A stretch of DNA of 64,000 nucleotides, from the NCBI RefSeq assembly GCF_002607855.1, contig NZ_AWQQ01000017.1, forward strand, positions 1 to 64,000. Reading direction: 5' to 3'. Each line of letters starts with the position of its first letter. Position 1 is the first letter of the stretch. Positions 27,282 through 37,458 of the stretch are shown here, piece after piece. A program made the translations under genes and the position numbers. The stretch comes from Desulforamulus profundi (lineage in GTDB: Bacteria; Bacillota_B; Desulfotomaculia; Desulfotomaculales; Desulfotomaculaceae). The notes beneath the pieces were generated by a model, which made no database searches, was not told the DNA's origin, and worked only from the letters and a program-made list of their open reading frames with translations.

Positions 27282-27752
27282 ATGCCCTGGGTGATCACGG
27301 CTGTTGTATCATGGGTTGTTTTTTATTTTTTGGTGGATGTGAGTCAATTAAGAAGAACCATTTTTGGAGGCATTTTTACACTGGCCCTTGGCTCCCTGGT
27401 AGACTGGGGAGGTCAGGAATTAAACTTTTATAAATTTTATGATGTCATCATTCCCTGGGCCGGTTGTTCGATCTTTTATCAGTTTGGCCCGATCTTTGTC
27501 ATTGGTATAATTTTTACACAGTATTTACCACGCAAAAAATCATTACAGATCCTTAATATTTTTGTGGTTGCCTTTTTATATTTATCTCTGGAAAGACTGA
27601 TTTTACAGACCCCTGTTGCGGAATATCGAAACTGGCACCTCTTAGCCAGTCTTACCGTAAATATTGGCGCCTTTACGGTATTAACATGGTTTGCTCAGAC
27701 CTTTCGGTTAGCCCCTTATTATATAAAGGACGTTTCTTTTAAGGATGAATAA
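27282..27752 (+). CDS. Hypothetical multi-pass membrane protein
   Basis: 156-aa protein with about five hydrophobic segments: residues 1-20, 27-43 (TIFGGIFTLALGSLVDW), 65-80, 90-108 and 127-143. The arrangement and the PRKKSLQILNIF linker resemble the small CBO0543-like membrane proteins of spore formers, whose function is unknown; that resemblance is tentative. GAGGAGAAAGG precedes the ATG. It is followed by a terminator shared with the convergent gene. Confidence 0.75.
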   Translation: MPWVITAVVSWVVFYFLVDVSQLRRTIFGGIFTLALGSLVDWGGQELNFYKFYDVIIPWAGCSIFYQFGPIFVIGIIFTQYLPRKKSLQILNIFVVAFLYLSLERLILQTPVAEYRNWHLLASLTVNIGAFTVLTWFAQTFRLAPYYIKDVSFKDE

Positions 27753-27777
27753 CCCCGGTTCGTGGAACCGGGGGTTA
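27750..27777. terminator. Hairpin between convergent genes
   Basis: AACCCCGGTTC pairs with GAACCGGGGGTT around a short loop, overlapping the end of the membrane protein gene and preceding the stop of the leftward gene. Confidence 0.65.
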
Positions 27778-27792
27778 TACGTCAATGAAGCC

Positions 27793-28500
27793 TTAGTTGC
27801 TAATGGGGAGAGTCACCAGCCAGCGCAGGTATTGTTGGGGCAGCCCGAAAAACTGGGCGCCGCTGTACATTTTTTCTATATACTGCCGGCTTGGTAAAAA
27901 GGCGCCTTCGGAAGTGGTTTTAAAGCTGTCGCAACAAAGGGTACCAAAGCTGGTCTTGACGGCTGTACGAATTTTACGGTACGGGTCCACCTGGTTTTGG
28001 TTTTGTTCCAGAACTGCCTGACCGTTGGCAGGCAGACAGTAGATAACCCCCCAAACACTGTCGTTGGGGGATCTTTCCAGGCCGGCAATGCCGCCACCCT
28101 GGCTGGAGCGTTTGTTAAAGACAAGCCTGTGTCCCTCTAAAAGGGCCCGGCAAAGAAAGTGGCTCCCCGGACAACGTTCACGATACATCCGGTCGGGATT
28201 GAGATTGGCTCCGTAGGCAAAATACAATCTTCCCTCCCCGGCTAACTCAGCCAGGTAGTCTGCCACCATAAGATCAACCTTTTGTTTGCTCTCCTTGGGG
28301 GTCAGGTAACGACAGGACCGCGGGTCAGTGACTTCTTCATCAAGGGAATAGATAAGCTGTTGTTCCTCCAGGGAACGAATTACATCCGCCAGTTCTTCGG
28401 CGGTAAAATTACCCCTGCCGGCAATGGTCTGAAAAGAGGGGGCGTTGTCTGCCTCTCGAATAATGCTTAAGACAGCGATAGATTTATCGATCTCTGACAT
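27793..28500 (-). CDS. Gamma-glutamylcyclotransferase-like protein with N-terminal HTH-like domain
   Basis: 235-aa protein. Residues 1-90 resemble a winged-helix unit (DKSIAVLSIIREADN, FTAEELADVIRSLEEQQLI). From about 97 the GGCT fold begins with YFAYGANLNPDRM, the substrate-binding YGxNL-type motif, followed by GHRLVFNKRS and a SVWGVIYCL strand; a catalytic acidic residue in the middle is likely. The family acts on gamma-glutamyl or related amide substrates. GAGGAGGG-type SD lies before ATG 28500. The two-domain order is unusual but seen in Clostridia; the substrate is unknown. Confidence 0.78.
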   Translation of the reverse strand: MSEIDKSIAVLSIIREADNAPSFQTIAGRGNFTAEELADVIRSLEEQQLIYSLDEEVTDPRSCRYLTPKESKQKVDLMVADYLAELAGEGRLYFAYGANLNPDRMYRERCPGSHFLCRALLEGHRLVFNKRSSQGGGIAGLERSPNDSVWGVIYCLPANGQAVLEQNQNQVDPYRKIRTAVKTSFGTLCCDSFKTTSEGAFLPSRQYIEKMYSGAQFFGLPQQYLRWLVTLPISN

Positions 28501-28685
28501 AAGAAAACCCTCCTCCGGATGGAAATGAATAAATAATTCTACCTGACTGGTTTGATTTCCTTTAAATACCTATGCTTATGTGGTATTTATATTTTTCTAA
28601 AACGAGAGGGTAAAAATTGACAGTTAAACATAGTGATTGATAGAATAACCCTATGATTTAAAATAACGGAGGTAAATACAGCTTA

Positions 28686-29579
28686 ATGGATGATTATTTG
28701 GTAAGAGGGGTTGCTGCGGACGGCAGCTTTCGTATATTCGCGGCCCAAACTACTCATACGGTGGAAGAAGCTAGGGCCAGGCACAATTGCTGGCCGGTGG
28801 CTGCGGCAGCCCTGGGCCGGACCATGACCGCGGGACTACTGCTGGGCGCCAATTTAAAAGGGGACGACCTTCTTACCATCAGGGTACTGGGTGACGGACC
28901 CCTGGGCGCCATCATTGTGTCAGCCAACGCCAGGGGGGAGGTAAGGGGTTATGTCCAGGAACCACAGGTGCATTTACCCGGCACCCCCGAGGGCAAGTTG
29001 CCGGTGGGAGCGGCTGTGGGCAAAGGGCACCTGCATGTTACCCGGGATATGGGGCTGAAAGAACCCTTTACCGGCAGCGTTGAATTGGTATCCGGGGAAA
29101 TTGCCGAGGATATCGCCCATTATCTTACCCATTCGGAGCAAACTCCTTCCGCCGTGTCCCTGGGTGTTTTGGTGGATACCGACAACTCTGTGGTGGCCGC
29201 CGGGGGCCTTTTATTGCAGCTGCTGCCTAATACCAGTGATGAGGTTCTGGAAAAACTGGAACAAAACCTGGCTCAACTGCCCCATCTCAGTTCCCTGATC
29301 AAGGACGGGGAAACGCCGGAAGAGATCATCCACCGGGTAACCCGCAGACTTGAGGTTAAAATATTGGAAACCAAGCCGGTCTGTTTTTGCTGCCAGTGTT
29401 CCCGGGAAAGGCTGGAAGATTTACTGGTGGGGATCGGCAAAGACGAAGTGGCTTCTATGCTTGAGGAGCAGGGCGGGGCGGAGATTAGCTGTCATTTTTG
29501 TGCTGAACAATACCGCTTCGGGCAGGGGGACCTGCAAAGGGTTTTGGAAAGGATTGAAGCAGAGAAAAAAGAATCGTAA
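28686..29579 (+). CDS. hslO: 33 kDa redox-regulated chaperone Hsp33
   Basis: Cytoplasmic holdase activated by oxidation of its zinc site. The 297-aa length is standard. N-terminal MDDYLVRGVAADGSFRIFAA, LTIRVLGDGPLGAIIVSANA and the VRGYVQEPQVHLP segment match the family. The C-terminal zinc-thiolate cluster is intact: CQC (CFCCQCSRERLE, about residues 236-247) and CHFC (270-273). GGAGG precedes the ATG. It is monocistronic, with a weak hairpin 20 bp downstream. Confidence 0.97.
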   Translation: MDDYLVRGVAADGSFRIFAAQTTHTVEEARARHNCWPVAAAALGRTMTAGLLLGANLKGDDLLTIRVLGDGPLGAIIVSANARGEVRGYVQEPQVHLPGTPEGKLPVGAAVGKGHLHVTRDMGLKEPFTGSVELVSGEIAEDIAHYLTHSEQTPSAVSLGVLVDTDNSVVAAGGLLLQLLPNTSDEVLEKLEQNLAQLPHLSSLIKDGETPEEIIHRVTRRLEVKILETKPVCFCCQCSRERLEDLLVGIGKDEVASMLEEQGGAEISCHFCAEQYRFGQGDLQRVLERIEAEKKES

Positions 29580-29598
29580 TAAAGGGTTCTAAAAGCAC

Positions 29599-29628
29599 AA
29601 TAGGGGCGTAGGATTTGGCGCTCCTATT
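29599..29628 (+). terminator. Weak terminator after hslO
   Basis: AATAGGGGCG pairs with CGCTCCTATT (one G-T pair) across a 10-nt loop, followed by CTTATTTTA. It lies about 20 bp after the hslO stop. Confidence 0.5.
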
Positions 29629-29676
29629 CTTATTTTAAAACACTACTTTACTAGAAAGCACTAACGGGGTGATGCA

Positions 29677-29858
29677 ATGAAAATCTTAGTGGCGTCTGAT
29701 TCCTTTCCATTGTCACCATTGTCAGCGGCCCCATGAGTCTGAAAGAAGCCATGACCAACGGCGCCGCTTTAACGGCGGATGCTGTAGAACGTACATTTAG
29801 ATTATTTGCATTAGGCAGAAAAATTGAAGGATTTTCACGGGGTTATGAAGTAGTATAA
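29677..29858 (+). pseudogene. Possible glycerate kinase remnant (N- and C-terminal ends only)
   Basis: A good start (MKILVASDSF, similar to the opening of glycerate kinase GlxK-type proteins) runs into a stop after about 19 codons. In another frame LSIVTIVSGPMSLKEAMTNG followed by ALTADAVERTFRLF resembles the last 40 residues of the same family. The roughly 350 residues in between are missing, so this looks like an internal deletion of the gene. Recognition is from short motifs only, so the family call is tentative. No other gene was found in 29629-29911. Confidence 0.4.
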
Positions 29859-29920
29859 CAGGTAAATATTTTTTATGCCGGGTTATCTGAAAACATAAGA
29901 GTTTTTAAGGAGTGGTGGAA

Positions 29921-30202
29921 TTGATTACGCATGTTGTATTTTTTAAATTCAAGGATCCTGCCGATATGGCCAAAGCCAGGGATGCCCTGCTGGGATTGCA
30001 GGGGAAAATTCCACAACTTCGTCACCTGGAGGTCGGGGTTGATGTGGTCCGTTCGCAGCGGTACTATGACCTGGCGCTGCTGGCCAAATTTGACTCCCTG
30101 GATGACCTGCAGGCTTACCAAATACACCCGGACCACCAGAAGGTTGCCAACTATATTTCAGAAATAAGAGAGTCTGTAGTGGCGGTGGATTACGAGTCTT
30201 AA
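29921..30202 (+). CDS. Stress-responsive alpha/beta barrel (Dabb) domain protein
   Basis: 93-aa Dabb-family protein: LITHVVFFKFKD, LLGLQGKIPQLRHLEVGVDVV, YDLALLAKFDSLDDLQAYQ and HPDHQKVANYI, the usual dimeric ferredoxin-like barrel. Function in bacteria is usually unknown. TTG 29921 is preferred because AAGGAG sits 8 nt upstream; the GTG at 29912 is too close to it. It is followed by a clear terminator, so it is monocistronic. Confidence 0.88.
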   Translation: MITHVVFFKFKDPADMAKARDALLGLQGKIPQLRHLEVGVDVVRSQRYYDLALLAKFDSLDDLQAYQIHPDHQKVANYISEIRESVVAVDYES

Positions 30203-30225
30203 ACTGCCTTTAACAAATAGAAACA

Positions 30226-30265
30226 GCAGCAACTTACGGCACAAGGCCAGCGGTTGCTGCTTTTT
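30226..30265 (+). terminator. Intrinsic terminator after Dabb gene
   Basis: GCAGCAAC and GTTGCTGC form an 8-bp stem around a 19-nt partly structured loop and are followed by TTTTT. Confidence 0.8.
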
Positions 30266-30347
30266 CATCCAAACATTTATTTAACAAGTTTCCGGTATGA
30301 AAGATAGGAGTAAACGATGGTGATGACCAAAGGAACAAAGATTGCCG

Positions 30348-30797
30348 TTATAAGTAAGATAAAACCAAAGACCGGTGGAAAAAAACCGACAGCAGCCCGA
30401 TAAAACCGCCGAGCACTATCAGTTTGCCTCCCAGGCGGTGTGTTTTATTCCACACCTCTTCGTTGGCCAGCGTCCAGGGAACTCTGAGGCCGGTAAAATA
30501 ATTAAACCGTATTTTACCCAGATAGTTGCCGATAATCATAAACAATATGGGTATGGTAATTCTCATGAGCAAACTGACGTTAACACTATAGCCAAGGGCG
30601 CTTAACAAGGGGATAAAGGTGAAGACACCCAATATTATTACAATAGCCAATCTTATTTTTTCATAGGTTGAAGCAAACTTTTCATAGTTTTCTCTTTTCG
30701 GGTCCAGTTTGGGGATAACGGTCATAAAAAGATAAATCAGCAAAGGTAAAGCCGGCATAATGATTGCTGCAACCGCTTTATGAGAATACCCGTCCAC
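30348..30797 (-). pseudogene. SdpI-family membrane protein, N-terminus missing
   Basis: SdpI-type immunity/transport proteins normally begin with a DUF1648 domain of about 50 residues containing a HWN-type motif. Here the readable frame begins at GTG 30797 with VDGYSHKAVAAIIMPALP, which corresponds to the middle of that domain, and then continues normally with three hydrophobic segments and the family motif VPWTLANEEVWNKTHRLGG. Only 15 bp separate this start from the stop of the upstream oxidoreductase, so the missing 5' end seems to have been deleted when the two genes were brought together. It could still be translated from GTG but would lack its first helix. Confidence 0.72.
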
Positions 30798-30812
30798 TTG
30801 CCCCTGTTTGAA

Positions 30813-32813
30813 TTAGATTTTGGGGGTCACCCGGCACAGGCAGTCGTAGTAGGGGGTGCCGAGGCCCATGTCCGGGATAAACTGGGGTGTCAAATGATTC
30901 ACCCCGTTGCCGTGGCGGGCCCAGTGGCCTGGTAGACCAGTGCCGTGTCCGGGCGCACGATATCACTGATAACTGCTTTAAAAACGGCTTCGCCCCGGCG
31001 GGTTGCCACCACCACCGGTTGGTCTTGCCGGATTCCCGCTGCAGCGGCTGTGTCCGGGTGCAGGTAGACCGGCTGCACCTGGTGATACTTTTCATTTAGG
31101 TTCCAGAACTGGGAATGCAGGTAGTCCGGGTGGTGGGCGGAAATTAAGTGAAGCGGGTAGCTTTTTGCCAGTGCAGCGTCCCGTAAAGAACTTTCTGCCG
31201 GTTCCTCGTACACCGGCAGGGGGTTTACCCCGTCGGCCTCCGCCAGTTGAGAGTACAGTTCGAACTTGCCGCTGGGGGTGGCAAAATGTCCCTCCTGCCA
31301 GGTACATCCGGCGCCAGGGGATGCCGGACGGGACCCTTCTTTAACAGCTCCAGGGTGATGCCGTACCGGGATAAGGGGGCCAGGGCCTCTGCCAACCACT
31401 GCTCCGCGCTCAGATGGGGGAAATTAGGCAGTCCCATCCTTTGCGCCAGGCCGGCAAAGATGTGATGGTCCGAACGGCACTGGCCCACGGGGTCCACCAC
31501 CCGGGGGGAATAACCCAGGTAATGGTTCCAGGAGGAATAAATCACGTCCTCTTCCTCCAGGAAGGTTGTGCAGGGCAGCACCAGATCGGCCATCTCAGCG
31601 GTATCCGTCATAAACATGTCAACCACCACCGTAAACTGCGATTGACGGAAAGCCTCCCTAACCCTGCCGGTGTGAGGAAGCTGGGTGACCGGATTGGAGC
31701 GGGTAACAAAGATCCCTTTAACAGGGGGGTCGTTGGCTTCTATGATGGCATCGGCCAGGGTGGGCCAGGGCAAAGTACGTGTCACTGCAGGCAGTTCACG
31801 CCCGTCTATGGGGGTCAATACCCCTTTCCAGTGACCTCCGGCATAATTGGCACCTCCGCCGGCAATACCGATATTGCCGGTGATGGCGGCCAGGGCGTCA
31901 ATGGCCCGCACCGTTTGGCCCCCGTTGGTATAGCGCTGCAGCCCGTAGCCAAATAAAATACAGGCCGGGGAGATGGTGCCGTATTCTTTGGCCAACCGGC
32001 GAATTTGCCCTGCCGGAACCCCTGTGATGGAGGCAGCCCTTTCCGGCGTATACTCCTGCACCAGGTCCCGGTATTCCTCATAACCGTAGACATGCCGGTC
32101 AATATAGCGTTGGTTCAGCCAGTTGTTTTTTATTATTTCATGGGCTACGGCCAGCGCCAGTGCCCCGTCGGAGCCGGGACGGGGTGACAGGTGCAGGTCT
32201 GCCAGGGAGCAGCTGGCAACTTTAAGGGGGTTGATGACAATAACCCGGGCACCCTTTTTCCTGGCCTGCTGCAGCAGAGGCATCATTTGAATGTTTGTGC
32301 TGGCCGGGTCCCGCCCCCAGAGAAGAATTAACCGGGAGTTCAGGACATCCTCCCAACTGTGCAGCTGCAGTTTGCCAAAGTCATACCCCTGGGCCTTATA
32401 GCCGCTTCCCCAGCAGATGCTGCCGGTGGGGCGGGTGCAGCCGCCCAGGGCATTGAAGAACCGGTGGGACAGGGTTTTCAAGATGCCTTCAGAACCAGCG
32501 TTATCATGATGCAGGATGGCCAGGGGACCGTAAGTGTCAAGAATGTTTGTCAACTCCTCAACCATGATTTCGTAAGCGTTTTCCCAGGAAACCGGCTGCC
32601 AGCCACGGCTTGTTTTACGCATGGGTGTGGTAACGCGCTCCCCGCTGTAGAGGCGCTGCAGGTGTTTGGAGCGCCCTTTGCCGCAAATTAAACCTTATTG
32701 ACGGGATGATTGTCGTCACCGGTAATTTTCATCACTTTGCCGTCCAGTACATGGGCCACTAGCCCGCAGTGCGCGTAACAATCCAGCGGGCAGTGGGTTC
32801 TTATTTGCTCCAT
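30813..32813 (-). CDS. Molybdopterin-dependent oxidoreductase (MopB family), three frameshifts
   Basis: Catalytic subunit of a Mo/W-bisMGD enzyme; substrate unknown. The start is ATG 32813 with AAGGAGG. The N-terminus has the [4Fe-4S] motif CPLDCYAHCG and, after a shift near 32690, LICGKGR. The main frame has RPTGSICWGSG with a likely Cys metal ligand, LLWGRDPASTN and FVTRSNPVTQLPH. The final parts are HFATPSGKFELYS and VNHLTPQFIPDMG. Three shifts (near 32690, 31300 and 30930) each fit loss of one base from GGG or CCC; correction gives 667 aa. No signal peptide or partner subunit gene is nearby, so a cytoplasmic thiosulfate/polysulfide- or unknown-substrate reductase is possible. Confidence 0.82.
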
Positions 32814-32873
32814 TTCTTTCCCTCCTTGCTAAGCCTATTGTAGCATAAAAAGAAATGGCCGGGATTCGGCCAT

Positions 32874-35659
32874 CTATAGAATATTGGATGAGGCTCCTGG
32901 TTTTGGCCATAATGATTGCGGGCTCATTGCCGGGTACCTGGCAGTTGTTAAAAGCCTTTCCAGAACACCGGCGGGCAAGGGCCTGCTGAACAAATAGCCC
33001 TGCATTCCGTCACATTGCTGCTGCCGGAGGAACCTTAACTGATCTTCTGTTTCAACACCTTCTGCGATAACCTTCATCTTAAGGTTGTGGGCCAGCACAA
33101 TAATGGTGCTGACAATGGAAGCATCATCGGGGTCGACAGTAATGTCCCGGATAAAAGAACGGTCAATTTTAATAATATCAATGGGCAGTCGCTTAAGGTA
33201 ACTTAAAGAGGAGTAACCGGTGCCAAAATCGTCAATGGCTATGGTGATGCCCATTTTTCTCAGTTCAAACAGGTTTTTTCGGTTAACTCCACATCCTTCA
33301 TAGCCAGGCTTTCGGTAATTTCCAACGCCAACATGCGGGGGTTAAGGCCGGTTTCCCGGAGGATTTGGTCCATCTTTTTAACTAAATTTTGCTGCTGGAA
33401 TTGACGGGCGGAAAGGTTTACCGTCACCCGCAGGGGAGGGAAGCCGGCATCCTGCCATGCTTTGTTTTGTGCACAGGCGGATCGCAGCACCCATTCATCA
33501 ATGGGTACAATCAGCCCGGTATCTTCCGCCAGTGGAATAAATTCCCCCGGGAAAACGATGCCCAGCTGGGGGTGCTGCCAGCGAACCAGGGCTTCCATTC
33601 CCACAATTTTACCCGAGTGGATTTCTACCTGGGGCTGGTAGTAAAGGATAAACTCATCCCGTTCCAGGGCCCGGCGGAGACTGTTCTCCAGTTCCAGTCG
33701 TTTTATTGTTTTGGTGTTCATGGAAGGGGTATAAAACTGGAAATTATTGCGCCCCAACTCCTTGGCCTGGTACATGGCAGCATCGGCATTCTTCATTAAT
33801 GTTTCGACATCCTCCCCATCATTGGGGCACAGGGCAATGCCGATGCTGGTGGTGATATGAAACTCGTGGCAGCCGATGATCCAGGGCTCTTTAAGGGCAT
33901 CAATAATTTTTTGCGCCACCACCGCTGCATCTTCGGTCCTGGCAATGTCCTGCAGCAGGATGGAGAACTCATCTCCACCAATACGGGCGATGGTATCTCC
34001 TTTGCGCAAGAGTGAGGATAAACGGCTGGCAATACCTTTTAACAACTGATCCCCCGTATCGTGACCAAGGGTATCATTGACCATCTTAAAATAATCAAGG
34101 TCCAGGAACATAACGGCCAGCCTTTTGTTGTTTGGGCTGGCTTGGGTCAAAGCCACCGAAAGACGGTCATTAAAGAGGGTCCGGTTGGGCAGGTCAGTCA
34201 GTGAATCGTGGTAGGCCAGGTAGCGCAGGATTTCCTCAATCCGCCTGCGCTCACCCAACTCCTGTTGAGCGTCGGCATACAACCTGGCATTGTCCAGGGC
34301 AATTGAGGCCAACTGCGCAAAGCCGGTTAATAACATCAACTCCTCTTGACCCATCGGATAATTTTTTTCCAAGAAAGCGATTCCGATAATACCGACAACT
34401 TCTTGGCCGGATTTAAGTGGAACAGCTACGCCAGCATATATTTTTATAAAGTCAAACTTGGGTGAGCGACCGGACCAGGTGGAGTAATCTTCCACCGTCA
34501 TTGGTTCACCGGTTTCCCAAACTTTACCGGCCAGCCCTTCTCCTCTCTGCAGGCGAAAGCCGGTTAGTTGTTTGTAATGTCCAATCCCCAATCGTAAAAT
34601 GATTTCCGAGTGATCACTGTTAACCAGATAAATCCAGCCATGTTCAGTGCCCAAAAGAGCAGCCGCGCGAAAAACAATGGCTTCCAGCAGTTCATCCAGT
34701 TCCAGCCGGTCCATCAGTGCCAGGGCCGTTTGGTGCAGGGAGGTAAGATACTGGTTCTGCCGGGACATTTTTTCCTGGGCCAATTTGTAGTCCGTAATGT
34801 CATGGATATAAATGGACAACCCATCGGGTGAGGGGTATGCATGAATATTGAACCACTTTCCCCTTGGGTTATAGAAAAAATCAAATTGAGCAGCTGTTTG
34901 CCCGGACATGACGTTGTTTAATTGGTCGTAAATCAATGTGTTAACCAGCTGGGGGAACTCCTCCCAGAGGTGCTTCCCAATGATATCCACTTTCTTTATT
35001 TCCAGCAGCTTTTCCGCTTCAGCATTAATATAAGTTACTTCCCAGCGGCGGTTGACCGCGTAGAAAGCATCGGTGATGCTTTCTAAGATATTGTGCAGTT
35101 TTTGATGGGCCAGGTAAATTTCTTCGTTGGATTTTCTCAGTTCCTCTTCAATGGAAACAAGTTCTTCATTAACAGCCACCAGTTCTTCGTTGGCCGCCAC
35201 CAGGTCCTGTTCCATTAATTTTCGCTCGGTAATCTCCCGACCCTCTGCCACCAGGTAAACTACTTCATTATTTTTATTAAGGACAGGGTTCAGGGTAAAA
35301 TCAACATAAATAAATTCATCCGGGCCAATGCGATTCTTTACTTCATAATAGACGGTTTGTCCTGAAGCCGCCTTCTTGACGGCAATTTTCAGTTTTTTAG
35401 AGGCCTCGGGATCATAATTCCACAAGGGCGTGTCCCAGATTTTCTTGCCCACCAGTTCTTCGGGGCGCATATGAAGATACCCTGCTGCTGTTTCATTAAC
35501 CAGTAACAGGGTGCCGTCAGGGGCCACTTTGGCATTTAGAGTGATCAGGTTGTCAATATAATCCTTTAATTCGCTTTCCTGGCACTTGAGGTTATGCACC
35601 GGCGAGGTCATATTTTTTGCTATGCTGATAAATTTCAGGATGAAGTTCCTTAGTTTCAT
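32874..35659 (-). CDS. PAS-PAS-GAF-GGDEF-EAL cyclic-di-GMP protein, one frameshift
   Basis: Bifunctional-type c-di-GMP signalling protein, 928 aa after correction. Domains in order: PAS (about 30-145), coiled coil of [10 protein letters not shown] repeats (150-195), PAS (195-295), GAF (310-455), GGDEF (485-650, [11 protein letters not shown] intact), EAL (660-928, [10 protein letters not shown] and [10 protein letters not shown]). The frame breaks at about 33262, where GAAAAAACC would need one more A; the EAL domain continues in the next frame. Both active sites look intact, so cyclase and phosphodiesterase activity are possible. No transmembrane segment is visible, so it is probably cytoplasmic. 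It has no operon partners. Confidence 0.93.
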
Positions 35660-35768
35660 AACAAAACCTCACGATCAACATAATGTGACCTGATTTATAA
35701 ATACTACAAATAGAACCATTTACCTTTTTTTACAATGTTTTTTAAAAGAAAATAGTTATACAAATGCA

Positions 35769-35795
35769 GAGGCCCCCGGTTTCCGGGGGCCTCTC
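35769..35795 (-). terminator. GC-rich hairpin after YpiB-like gene
   Basis: Perfect 11-bp stem GAGGCCCCCGG/CCGGGGGCCTC with a short loop, 12 bp beyond the stop of the leftward gene. The T tract is weak. Confidence 0.55.
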
Positions 35796-35807
35796 ACCAA
35801 CGGTTTT

Positions 35808-36347
35808 TTATTCATAGGAGAGTCTTTGCAATTCCTCGGTTAAGCGTCTGAATTCCTGCAGGTTCTTTTCGTCCAGCGATTTGTCAATCCTTACCATTAA
35901 CGCTTTCCGCCGGGCTTCTTTACGATTTACGGTTCGTACGGCTTCCAGCAGCATCCTGTGGGCCACCGAGACAGGGTTGGGCATGGCTTTCACCTGTCTT
36001 TTATGGGAGCGGCTGCACAGTTTGCAGCCCGGTGGGCTGGCGTAGGATAGCCACATAAATAACTTTCTGGGAGGGTTGTTTTTTAGCTGATGAAGAACTT
36101 CATCCACTGAGCCATAACTGACATTGTTCAAACGGAAATCAAAGGGGAAGGTGTTGGTATACGCCGCGGAAACAAGCAGGGCATCCCTTTTGTCAGACAG
36201 CTTGTTGGTGAATTCGACTCTGGCTAATAAATTCCTGTTATCCCTGATAAACTCAAGTACACGGGCTGCTTCAGGTTTTTTCAACCGGTTGGTACGCAGA
36301 AACCAGACAATCAATTCCCTTTTTTCGGCCAGACTATTGGCTAGCAT
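35808..36347 (-). CDS. YpiB/UPF0302-like protein
   Basis: 179-aa protein starting MLANSLAEKRELIVWFLRTNRLKK, which fits the UPF0302/YpiB opening (EKR-x-WFL-x-LK). The later FPFDFRLNNVSYGSVDEV segment fits the family's PFxFy block. A CKLC pair lies at about 122-125 and the C-terminal third is charged and helical. In Bacillus, YpiB (ReoY) affects stability of an enzyme of peptidoglycan synthesis; whether that holds here is unknown. ATG 36347 is preceded by AAAGGGGGG; the ORF extends 39 bp further upstream without a ribosome site. Confidence 0.6.
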   Translation of the reverse strand: MLANSLAEKRELIVWFLRTNRLKKPEAARVLEFIRDNRNLLARVEFTNKLSDKRDALLVSAAYTNTFPFDFRLNNVSYGSVDEVLHQLKNNPPRKLFMWLSYASPPGCKLCSRSHKRQVKAMPNPVSVAHRMLLEAVRTVNRKEARRKALMVRIDKSLDEKNLQEFRRLTEELQRLSYE

Positions 36348-36385
36348 AGTGGTCCCCCCTTTAACAGAATAGTTAAATCTAAACA

Positions 36386-37045
36386 TTAATAATTAGACTT
36401 TGGAACCCTTGAATCCTGCCTTGAGAACAACGGTAAAATGTTACATTTGTATGACGTCAGGGGGATAACCCATGTTTTCATTTTTATTCGTGCAGGGCTG
36501 CCGGTTTGCCTAAATAACAGGAATTGATAGCTGCCAATTTTAACATTGGTTGAATATCCTTTTGCTGACTGATTGGGGACGGTCAGGGCGCCAAACAGCA
36601 CATTAAGCCAGTAAAAAAGCGTGTATTTGCGCTTAAAAAGCAGTTTCTGCCGTTTCGTTTTACTTGGCCGGGGCACCATCAGCAGCAGGCAGACGGCGGC
36701 GGCAACGGCACAGAGTCCGGCCAGGGCGAAAATCAGGCTGTAGCTCATGTCAAGGTAGCGAAAGCCCAAACCCAACAACCCCAGGGCCAGAACCAGGTTT
36801 GCCACCACCGCGATACACACGTCGGGCAGAAAAGGTAACAGGCCGGTGGTAAACACCACCAAAAAACCGGGCAGTTCCAGGGGAAATTCCAGACCTCCCC
36901 TGGCTACCTCGCCGATGTGGAATACATCATTTAAATAGTTGTTAAAGGACGGTTCATACAGGCCGGCATACAGGCCCAGAAAAGCCCCCGCTAAAATAAA
37001 AAGAAAAAGGTCCCGCTTCCGACGGGCCTCTGTGTATTCAGGCAT
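36386..37045 (-). pseudogene. Truncated MFS transporter
   Basis: The N-terminal half is a typical MFS start: FILAGAFLGLYAGLYEPSFNNYL, then helices around FLVVFTTGLLPFLPDV, IAVVANLVLALGLLGLGF and FALAGLCAVAAAVCLLLM. At about residue 150, RKYTLFYWLNVLFGA, which is the point where MFS proteins of this type enter their second half, the sequence changes to a non-hydrophobic tail with no family resemblance, ending at 36386. The likely breakpoint is near 36590. Roughly 250 C-terminal residues are missing, so it should not transport. GGAGG lies 8 nt upstream of ATG 37045. Confidence 0.65.
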
Positions 37046-37130
37046 CCTGGCGTCCTCCAACAGTATTAATCAGAAACCTACAATATCTATTTTAACAGCT
37101 ATGTCCAAAAAGGCAATAAAAAAGGCCTCT

Positions 37131-37280
37131 CTAAGCCTGTTGCAGGGACTCTATTGCTTTCATTAAATCGTTGTTCAAGCGGGTGAACCAATCCTTCAAT
37201 TCCTGCTGCTTTTGCAGGCGTGCCTCGTTTTGAGCAATGATTTGAGCCAGAGCCTTAATTGCTTTTTCCTTTTCGGACAT
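37131..37280 (-). CDS. Small helical protein, 49 aa, function unknown
   Basis: ATG 37280 is preceded by AAAGGAGGAATTAAAAT, a strong ribosome site, and reads MSEKEKAIKALAQIIAQNEA followed by a charged amphipathic stretch ending MKAIESLQQA and TAG. It is too short for an automatic ORF call, but the start signal and coiled-coil-like heptad pattern support a real small protein. No family was recognised. It lies on the strand opposite glpX and upstream of the MFS remnant. Confidence 0.65.
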   Translation of the reverse strand: MSEKEKAIKALAQIIAQNEARLQKQQELKDWFTRLNNDLMKAIESLQQA

Positions 37281-37458
37281 ATTTTAATTCCTCCTTTCTT
37301 TTGTTTTCATTCTACCACCTCAAAATTAAGTTGGTATTAATGTTGAATTAAGTTTAGATAATATGGCTATTTGTGTCAAGGGTAAAAAATTAATCCTATC
37401 CTTTCCCGGGGGGTGCTATAATAGTAGCAAAGATTCAAATTCTAAGGAGGTCTTGGTT

